Below are positions 56,371 through 64,000 of a stretch of 64,000 nt of DNA, one piece after another (the stretch's first letter is position 1; each line of letters begins with the position of its first letter). This DNA is from Eonycteris spelaea (Eukaryota; Chordata; Mammalia; Chiroptera; Pteropodidae), in the NCBI GenBank assembly GCA_003508835.1, contig PUFA01000012.1, positions 16,720,001-16,784,000 of the forward strand, in the 5' to 3' direction. The notes under the pieces were generated by a model. That model saw nothing but the letters and a program-made list of their open reading frames with translations. It searched no databases and was not told where the DNA came from. The position numbers were made by a program, and so were the translations under genes.

Positions 56371-56500
56371 CAGGAATATAATTTCTTGTTAACGAGTTTA
56401 TTTGCCTTCACACGCCGGATTGCTACATACATTCACAGTTTTAACAGACTGTAATGAGCTATTCCAGTTGTGCTTTAAAATCTCAAATATTGTTTTCATT
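56341..56500 (-). repeat. PLCL2: PLCL2 3' UTR end, copy A of a duplicated segment
   Basis: This stretch of the 3' UTR has a same-orientation relative at 58162-58315. Shared blocks on + are tagcatatt, gccaggaatataattt, gagtttattt, aacaga and gtgctttaaaa. It includes the polyadenylation hexamer. Confidence 0.8.
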
Positions 56501-56581
56501 AGTGAGTGCAAAGCAAATGTTCCAATTGACTACAGTTGGTCCTAGAGTTATAAACTCCATAGCGATTTCTAGGAAGCGCCC
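56380..56581 (-). other. PLCL2: 3' UTR of PLCL2
   Basis: Runs leftward from the stop codon to just past the AATAAA at 56397-56402 (minus strand). About 200 bases, AT-rich, no coding potential. A longer form cannot be excluded. Confidence 0.6.
56397..56402 (-). terminator. PLCL2: Polyadenylation signal AATAAA, PLCL2 3' end
   Basis: On + it reads tttatt in aacgagtttatttgcc; on the minus strand ggcaaataaactcg. It lies about 180 bases downstream of the stop codon. Confidence 0.6.
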
Positions 56582-56761
56582 TCATTCTCCAGTTTCATCG
56601 TTAGCTTTTTCAGGTATGACTTCCAGGCTCCGGCGTGGCTTCTGAATGTCGGCACTTTCTGTGCCTGGTTTATTCAGTCCACATGAAACAGCAGCATAAT
56701 GGATTTGTTTCAGGTTCTCTAAAGTCTCATTCTTAGCGTATTTCAAAAGGTCTGCTTGTCC
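56582..56761 (-). CDS. PLCL2: Last coding exon of PLCL2
   Basis: PLCL2 (PRIP-2) is a phospholipase C-like protein without catalytic activity. It binds inositol phosphates and phosphatases and affects GABA-A receptor traffic and B-cell receptor signalling. This exon encodes only its C-terminal 59 residues and stop. It starts in phase 0 after the acceptor tgttttgttacag (minus strand), with GQADLLKYAKNETLENLKQ, then IHYAAVSCGLNKPGTESADI, and ends EVIPEKANDETGE followed by TGA. I recall this helix-forming, lysine/glutamate-rich tail from PLCL2. Convergent orientation with TBC1D5 fits the human gene order, which gives independent support. The frame is intact with no unusual codons. The preceding C2-domain and catalytic-like exons lie beyond the right edge. 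Confidence 0.85.
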   Translation of the reverse strand, partial: GQADLLKYAKNETLENLKQIHYAAVSCGLNKPGTESADIQKPRRSLEVIPEKANDETGE

Positions 56762-57084
56762 CTGTAACAAAACACGTAATCAAACATGTTAGATATAACA
56801 TGACTTACTGTTACCATTTGACAATATAGTCTTCTGCTGAAATAGAAATATGTTGATTTTTGCCAAGAGGGAATATGTATTTCTTATTGGCATTGGAATA
56901 GGTCAATTTAATAAAAAATGAGTTTTCCTAGTTTTCATCACCATATTCCAAGAGCATCCTGCCTTCTCAGTCTTTTCCATTTATAAATCTGAATACAATT
57001 TGTGTGTGGATCATTCTCATTAAAATTACAATTTCCACTGACTGGCCAATTTTGGTTTCTTTTCAGGTTTGCTTTTCCTTAAAC

Positions 57085-57260
57085 TTTTTATTCTGAAATA
57101 AGTATAAATTCACAGAATGATGCAAGTATAGCACAGGGAAGTCCTGCGCACTCTTTCCCAAATTTCCCCTATTGGTTACATCTTACATCTATATCCAAAC
57201 CAGGAAGCGGACACTGGCACAATGCGTACAGTTCTGCATCCTGTAGATTCACGTGGCCAC
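57085..57260 (-). mobile_element. L1M-type LINE fragment, antisense
   Basis: On + it reads taaactttttattctgaaat, aagtataaattcacagaatg, cctattggttacatcttaca and ccaaaccaggaagcggacac, a reversed old L1 3' region. Confidence 0.65.
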
Positions 57261-57369
57261 CGCTGCTGTCAACACACAGAGCCGGCCCACCACCACGAAG
57301 GTCTCCCTGGAGCTATGACTCACCAGTCACACCCGTCACCATCCCTCCGCCACCACTGATAAGGTGGGG

Positions 57370-57530
57370 GTGGAGGGCTGTCTTGTGCATCTTCGGGCAT
57401 TTAGTGGCATCCTTGGCCTTTACCCACTGGAGACTAGTAGCATCTCCTCAGTCGTGACAACCAAAATGTCTGCAGCCATTGTCAAATGTCCTCCAGGGAG
57501 TGAAACTGCCCATCTATCAGCCAATGACTT
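57370..57530 (-). mobile_element. MER20 (hAT-Charlie), antisense
   Basis: On + it reads ggagggctgtcttgtgcatc, ttagtggcatccttggcctt, tacccactggagactagtag, gtgacaaccaaaatgtctgc and attgtcaaatgtcctccagg, the reverse of MER20. Confidence 0.85.
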
Positions 57531-57774
57531 CAAGATCATTGGTAGAAAAGGTAATGTGTTGCTCCATCATTGTACATTCCAACATTCTTACTTTGGTTTT
57601 TTTGTACTATTTTTTCTTCCTAACAGTTCTTTCTACTGATGCTATTACCTTTCTTAGTCTCTTTGCTTACTATTTTTCCCCCTTCTCTTGGTCTCCAAAT
57701 TTATTCCATTATTCTTTTTATGATTCCTCAGTAGTCTGACTTTTTCTTTGCCATATTTACATTCTTGGTGCCAT

Positions 57775-57809
57775 TTCTTCTTTCTTTCTTTCTTTCTTTT
57801 TTTTTTTTT
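57775..57809 (+). repeat. (CTTT)n and T-run
   Basis: ttctttctttctttctttct followed by about 14 T residues. Confidence 0.9.
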
Positions 57810-58161
57810 GAACTGCCTCCCAATGTACATCCCCACTTAAGTACTCCTGCATAACTAAAGCTCAGGGCCACCTCAGAAGGGTGACAGGTAAAGACTTACC
57901 TCAGCAGGCAACTGGACTATAATCAAATCTCAGCCACTAGTGAGAACAAATTGCAATGCAATTTAAGTCACCACGAGGCCGGAATCCATAGAATGGTTTG
58001 CTGTTTACCACTTACTATTCATGGTTTTCCTGCTTTACATAGACCTTTAATTAATAACTGTAAATAGATATTTCAGTGCTTAGTTTAACTGAAGGAACTT
58101 CATTTTTATTCATTGTTCCTAGTCACTGAGCTCGTATACTGAAATTTCACAAGTAGTAAGG

Positions 58162-58315
58162 TCTTTGGATATAAAACATAGCATATTGTGCCAGGAATAT
58201 AATTTGTTAGAGTTTATTTTCCTCACATCAGATTTGCCACATCCATTTATGGTTAACAGATTGTAACTAGACAGACCATTTGTGCTTTAAAACTCTAAAT
58301 GTTATTTTTAATTAA
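58162..58315 (-). repeat. Intronic copy B of the PLCL2 3' UTR end
   Basis: Same orientation as 56341-56500 and about 1.8 kb away, inside the last intron. Shared blocks on + include catagcatatt, gccaggaatataattt, agagtttatttt, gttaacaga.tgtaa and tgtgctttaaaa. The hexamer (tttatt on +, AATAAA on the minus strand) at 58213-58218 is retained. An antisense L1 abuts its right edge at about 58318. Confidence 0.75.
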
Positions 58316-58317
58316 TA

Positions 58318-59240
58318 AACTTTTATTTTTTAGAGCAGTTTCAGGTTTGCAGCGAAATGGAGCATAAAGTACGGAGTTCCCATTACCCCGTTCCCACACA
58401 GGTAAAACCTTCTCCGCTACTGACATCCTGCCCCACAGTGGAACATCTGTCACTATTGACGAACCTACATTATCACATCATTACTACCCGAGCCCATGGT
58501 TTACACTGAGGTTTGCTCTTGGCGTTGTATATTCTATGGATTTAGCCAATGGACCCACCTTCACAGCACCATACTCTATGCTCCAACCATTCATCTCTCC
58601 CTTCCTCCAAATCCCTGGCAACTGCTGATCTTACTGATTCCATCATTTTGCCTTTCCATAATGTCATATAGTTGAGTTTATGCAGGATACAGTCTTTTCA
58701 GAGTGGCTTATTTCACTTAGTAATATGCATTCAACTTTCCTCCGTGCCTTTTATGGCTTGATAACTCATTTATTTTCAGTGCTGAGTAATATCCCATTGC
58801 ATGTACATACCACGGTTTATTTATCCATTCACCTGCTAAAGGACATCTCGGTTACATCCAAATTTTGGCAAGTATGAATAAAGCTGCTCTAAACATCCAC
58901 GTGCAGGTTTTTGTGTGAACATGTTTTTGATTAATTTTGGTAGATACCAAAAGGAGTGTGACTGGTGTATTGTGTGGTCAGAGTACTTTAAAAAAAATAT
59001 TCCCTATGCTGTACTTTACATCCCTGCGACTCTTTTGTAACTACCAACTGGTACTTAATCCCTTCACATTTTTACACAACCGCCAAACCCCTCCTATCTG
59101 GCAATCACCAGTTATCTAAAGCCCACCGGAGCTGCAGTGATGTCCCCTTTTACATGTGTGATATTAATAATTTGTGTCTTTTCTCTTTCTTTCCCCCAGT
59201 TAGCCCGGCTAGTGGCTTATTGATTTTATTGATCTTTTTT
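58318..59240 (-). mobile_element. L1 LINE, antisense 3' region
   Basis: On + it reads ttttagagcagtttcaggtt, aaatggagcataaagtacgg, atcacatcattactacccga, tccctggcaactgctgatct, gcctttccataatgtcatat, gagtggcttatttcacttag, catttgcatgtacatac-like block and tttatttatccattcacctg, ctaaaggacatctcggttac. The order is an unbroken reversed L1 3' end. Confidence 0.85.
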
Positions 59241-59379
59241 TTAAAAACCTGGCTTTTGGTTTTGTTGATTATTAACTTCCTGTTCTAAATTTCATTGATT
59301 TCTGCACTGATATTTTTATTAATAAAAATTAGTGGTTCTTTGTTCGAAATGCCTACTTGGCATGCCTTCCTGGACGTGA

Positions 59380-60270
59380 CATGTGCAAAACTGAGTTGAC
59401 AATACCCTACCCATCCCCCTACAGTCAACTCCTCCTAAGTTAAGACAACGGTTCTTGCAGTGACTCAGACCAAAGACCCCAGTATCACCTTTGACTTCTT
59501 TTCCTTTTTCTTGCATCCCCCATTCTGCCCGGCAGTAGCTCCTATTGGCTCCGTTTTTGTAAAAAAGTAAACACACACGTTCTCACCACTCCTTACCACC
59601 TTCATTACTACCACTGTGGCTTAAACCACCATCACTTTTCTCTGGGTTTACGATAATACTTTCCCAACTGGTTGTCAGGCTCTTCCCTCCTCAACCCAAG
59701 AACCAGAGAGATCCAATTAAAACAGTCAGAACACGCCTCTCCTTCTGTGGCTCCTCATATGTCTCAGAGTGAAAGTCAAGTCTTTTCTCGCAGCCCTATG
59801 TGACCTGCCCCCACACTGTCCCCAACCCCTTTACGCCTTGCCTTGTTCACTCGGCCTCTGTTCCACTGGGCCCTTAAATGTTCCTCAAACTCAGCAGGTC
59901 CTCCCTGGCCCAGTCTCAAAGTCTGTGCCTTCACCACTCCCTGCGCAGGGAAGGCTGCTGCCCAGGAAGCCACACTGCTCACTTTCTTACCTCCTTCAGG
60001 TCTAGACGCTGAAGCCCCCACCTCAGTGACGCCTTCTCTGACCACTTATCTCAATTAGAACTTCCACCTCCTGCTCACAGTTCTCCTTACCCCTTCCCTG
60101 CCTGGGTTTTCCCATGACATTTATTACCCTCTGACATGCTCTATTGCCTTTTTGTTGTCTGTCTCTCTCATTACATGTGAGCTCCATGTAGGTAGGGACT
60201 TTTATGTCTTCAGGTTCCAATCCACAAAACCTGAGCTCAGGAAACATGCTGAATGAATATAATTCAAGTA
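59380..60270 (+). mobile_element. L2 LINE, about 890 bp including the 3' end
   Basis: agagatccaattaaaacagt, cctccttctgtggctcctca-like block, tgtgacctgcccccacactg, ccttgccttgttcactcggc, ctcaaagtctgtgccttcac, tcagtgacgccttctctgac, catttattaccctctgacat, gtgagctccatgtaggtagg and catgctgaatgaatat. It is the second long L2 in the window and lies inside the PLCL2 intron. Confidence 0.9.
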
Positions 60271-60329
60271 AATGTGAAAGTCTCTTTAATCTTCACAGCT
60301 GCCTCCCAGACAATGTATTTTACCCTTTT

Positions 60330-60490
60330 CTTTGCATTTATATATATTATACTTAGGTATTTTATTTTTACATAAATGAAATAAGCAAACAATATTATTC
60401 TTCAGTTTCCTTATTTTCCCCCTACCAAAAAAAAAACAAAAAACAACCATATCTTAGCAATCTTTCCCTGTCAGCACATACAGACCTACC
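60330..60490 (-). mobile_element. Old L1-like tail fragment, antisense
   Basis: acttaggtattttattttta, the A run at 60427-60436 and tatcttagcaatctttccct with gtcagcacatacagacctac resemble the reversed tail family seen at 38045-38285. Confidence 0.4.
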
Positions 60491-62604
60491 ACAGGATGAC
60501 GAAACAAAAATCCCCAGATGGTGTAGGATAACTAACATGGTAAAATAAAGTTCTTTATCGGGTTGAATCTCATGTTCCTCAAGTTCCAACAAGTCTTATT
60601 GCATCGTGAACAGACCACGCCTTTGGCCATTACCTGGCTGAGACACCGAGGGCCTCCACAGGTGTTCGACCTGGGCTGGGGAGCTGCTGACCTTTATCTG
60701 CCTCAGTTTTATTTTGTTCTGTGCATCTAAAACTACATGTCTTATATGTCTTGGAATTGTGGCATCTAGTGTGAGTAAAAAACAATTCTGAAAGAGATGA
60801 TGGTGTTTGCTATAGCAGTGTTCACATCGCATTGCTTCAAAAGAGCAAAGGCTATTTAAAACGCTGCCACCCACTCCACAGGGTGTCTGGTTTCGAAGAC
60901 TCCTACGAAACTGGCTTTGCAGTGTTTTTAGTTGAGAAACTCAAATCCTATTTGGTTTCACACATTCTGTTTTGAATTTCATAACTTATTCTATTTGGTT
61001 TTCATCTTGAAAGATTTATAACAACCTTAGGTCAAAATATTTAAGGTTCTTAGACTCAGAAAATAACCTTTAAAAAATGTAGCTAAGGGCAGGGCTGGTT
61101 CCCAGCGGCTCTTGCTGAGAATCTGGAGTGACCACGCTCCTTTTGGCTCTGCCTGTGGCTTCCCTGGAATTGGATCAGAGGCTGGAGCAGCCAGGAAAGG
61201 AATGATGGCAGATGCCAAATGCCAGAGCTGGTGCCCTAACCATACTCAACACCTGGCCAATCACCAAACTTTCTGTCTGACCACAAAAGATGTCCTGGTT
61301 TTTAACATATTAAAAATGTTGCAAGGCACATCTGTTAGTGCTACATAGCTTTTGAATCCAAAGTTAATAATCACAATTTATTGCTCATATTTAGACCTAG
61401 AGCTAAACAGTAAGGATTCTATATATTCAGCTAATTTTTTTTCAAAGCTTTTTTTTGTCAAACTATAAGAAAAATGGCGCTGCCTTCCTTTTGAGGTGAG
61501 TGATGTAGTTTGGCCACAAATACTCCCTGACCTCTGCCACCAACCTCTGCAATGACCACATGGCTGAGAGGTAGGGAGAGTGAAGGAGGCCACCTGCCCT
61601 TCCCTGGGGGCCAGCTGACACCTTCCTCCCAAGTTACATGCAGTGGGAGGAAGGGGACAGAAGAGGCCACTCATACCACTTGGGGAGTCTGAAGACGGCA
61701 TAAAAGTGGTCAAATAAGTTTTGTTTCAATGTGAATAGGAATGTAAGTTATCAGTGTCTACTCTGACCTCAGCATGTCTGGAGCCCACACCAACTTTTGG
61801 GTTGTACTAGGGCCAAAGACCCCAGTTGGTTCACATGGATGGTGCAGACTAGGCTGCCTCCTCCGGGTTTCTTTATCCACTTAGCACAGAAAGGGTCATT
61901 GCAGATTTTAGGTACCTTCCCTGAGACCTTCTGCTCCCCCAAGAGGTAAGACTGACTGAGATAACGAAAAGGGGGAAGACGCCTGGAGAGCACCGAGGCC
62001 CAGCAGGAAGAAGACAGCTGGTCACCCTGAGAGAGCCTAACACGAACCCACATGCTGGGCCCTTGCTCACCAATTTAGAGGTATGTGTCCTTATCTCTCC
62101 TGTCACCCTGCAAGTCTTCAAGAGGCCTCAGGTACCCTCAGGGTCACTCTGAGATGACGGAACATGGGTCTAGGGTTCCCTTGTCTCTCACCCAAGCATC
62201 TTCTGTAACCAACGCCAGAGAATCAAACCTGCAAAACCCTCATGCAACCTTCTGACTCAGAGACAAAAGCCTTTATCTAGAATGTTAATAGTAAGTGGTC
62301 ATAGACATACCGCGTTTTAGTAATTATTTTGTGGTTGGTCACTCTTTGGGGTGATATGAGACTCATGTAGAAACCAAATATATTTCAAGCCAGTATTTTG
62401 TAAGTAGTCAGAATCACAGGCCAAATGTATAAACCTCTTTTAAGAGCACCTTGGAAACTATTTAATATATTATTTCTTACAACCACAATTTAAATTGCTA
62501 GAGAAGGCTGCGAACACAATTACAGTCCTAGATTTGAAACTACGGAGCCTGCAATATGTCAAAAATTAGATAGGTAGGAATATATAACAGCAAGCCCTCT
62601 GAAA
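60491..62604. other. Intronic DNA, nothing identified
   Basis: No repeat that I can name with confidence and no exon signal that I trust; open frames up to 111 codons on the minus strand lack family blocks. Confidence 0.4.
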
Positions 62605-62795
62605 TAATAGCTACCGTTTACTGAGTGACTACTGTGTGCCAGGCACTGTGTTAAGCACTTTACACAGATGATCTCATGAGAGTTTCTCAATTCTGCGGGA
62701 ATGGTGCAATTACTATCTGCAGTTTTTAGATGATGAAATTGAATTTAGAGAGATTAAAAGTCAGGCCAAGGCAGAGTCTACATAGCAAATTACAC
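62605..62795 (+). mobile_element. MIR SINE
   Basis: accgtttactgagtgactac, tgtgtgccaggcactgtgtt, aagcactttacacagatgat, gtttttagatgatgaaattg, tagagagattaaaagtcagg and caaggcagagtctacatagc follow MIR order. Confidence 0.85.
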
Positions 62796-64000
62796 TTAAA
62801 CACACACAGCTTTCTATGTGTTTTGTTTTCTTACATGTAACACTTGAAAGCAAGCAAAGTGGAATGTCCACCACATTTTGAATGTAGTCAGCACGCCACC
62901 AGTCATGCAGACAATTTAGTTTTCCTGCAATTAAACACACGAGCAGAAATATAGATTTCCAATTTCCATTTGTTGAATGAGGACTGAGTGAACAACAGAA
63001 CGAACTGGCATGGGGATCTCTCGGCTACTGATTCTAAATTGCCACTTATCACAACTGTGACAGCTCCCCGTCGAGCGGTCTTGTGTGGCTGGCCAAGACT
63101 GCGTGCGTTAATCAGAGTTCAGGAAGGCCTCCGAGCTTGGTCAGGCCTTCTTCCCACTGAAGTCTCAACAAACCTGACGCTTGAAAAAAGATCCCCTGGC
63201 CATCAGCAACTAAAGCCGGAGCAGCAGGCAATGGTGGCGTGTGCTTTTCTATAGGACATGAGATTCACTGCAAATGTTTCATGACTTTTGCTGTCCTTTC
63301 GGCTTCCCCTTATGTTCATTCACATGTTTGAAGGGGGTGGAATGTGAGTTGCAAATAAACTCGGCTCACTGAACACTTACGAAATACTGCCTTCCCTCTC
63401 CCGCCTTCCACCTCAGAGGGTTTGAGGGTGCAGATGAGGTAGGTGAGGAGTTATATGAAAGTGTGAAGAACAGCAGTGATGTGGACATGGCTCCTAACCC
63501 TTGATTTTTCTCGTAATCCAGAGAGACATCACTTGTATGATGGGCTGGGAGGATCAATCTGAAGATGATTCTCGATTCTCCATCCCCCCCCTTTTTTTTG
63601 CCAATATTTTGGCTATTTCATCACATTTACAGTTATTCCCCAATTTAACAATGGTTGTGCTCAAAGGTTTGTATAAAAGTTCATAATTTAAATATGAGAT
63701 TCAATTTATTTAATTTATGTTCAGGATGAATGCCTTTCTCCTCAGAAACAATTTTATGTTTCACTCAACAAAGATAGGGGGTGGGGGGCTCCCGGGCAGC
63801 ATGGAGCCTCAGCAGAAGGGCGGGAAAGGATTTCGGCAGGCCCCGGGCTGTGGAAACACAACCTTCTATATATGGTTCCAAAACTGATGCCTTTGGAGCC
63901 GACCCATTGTTTAATAGTGGGGTTTCCTTGCTACAACGCTTTCTAAGTTCCAACTGTGACTGCATCTCCCTATATGTTACAGACCGGGTCACAGGAAGGG
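62796..64000. other. Intronic DNA, nothing identified
   Basis: A C9/T8 homopolymer pair at 63583-63599 and an AT-rich stretch near 63680-63720 are the only notable features. No exon or named repeat is supported. Confidence 0.4.

Larger units (their letters stand above)
56762..64000 (-). other. PLCL2: Last intron of PLCL2, running off the right edge
   Basis: The intron ends at the acceptor beside 56761 (minus strand). It holds antisense and sense LINE pieces, an antisense MER20, a (CTTT)n tract, an L2 of about 0.9 kb, a MIR and a diverged copy of the PLCL2 3' UTR end. No further exon that I can support is visible up to 64000. Confidence 0.65.

Noticed and set aside
1..64000. tRNA, rRNA or snRNA genes
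   Set aside because: MIR copies share tRNA-derived parts, but I found no intact cloverleaf, snRNA or rRNA segment.

Overview
This window is nuclear DNA from a placental mammal. It has old eutherian and mammalian repeat families (MIR, L2, L1M/HAL1, MER5, MER20, MaLR LTRs), spliced exon ends, and the 3' ends of two genes facing each other across a large repeat-filled gap. I see no Alu, rodent B1/B2, or obvious young tRNA-SINE, so I name neither order nor species. There is no bacterial-style operon, CRISPR array or tRNA/rRNA gene.

Left part (1 to about 9.3 kb, + strand): the 3' end of a gene I read as TBC1D5, a Rab7 GTPase-activating protein that works with retromer and ATG8 proteins. The last coding exon starts at 5600 behind a strong acceptor and carries the recognisable acidic and serine-rich tail with the F-T-I-V ATG8-binding core. 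The tail is split over three reading frames by two one-base losses, each at a homopolymer. A possible, much diverged upstream exon lies at 4541-4682. A long 3' UTR follows and ends near an AATAAA at 9273-9278.

Middle (9.3 to 56.3 kb): no gene I can support. It holds MIR and L2 copies, several L1/HAL1 pieces on both strands (one with an inverted 5' part), hAT DNA transposon fossils and MaLR-type LTRs, often nested. Base composition changes from GC- and CpG-rich to AT-rich around 27.3 kb.

Right part (56.3 to 64 kb, - strand): the last coding exon of a gene I read as PLCL2 (56582-56761), a short 3' UTR with an AATAAA, and the last intron running off the right edge. TBC1D5 and PLCL2 are convergent neighbours on human chromosome 3p24, as I recall it, which supports both calls independently. 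The last PLCL2 intron contains a diverged second copy of the 3' UTR end, including the polyadenylation hexamer.

I found no convincing new biological system. The observations most worth checking are the broken TBC1D5 tail, the duplicated PLCL2 3' UTR end, a 70-bp near-identical L1 tail fragment present at two sites, and the composition boundary.
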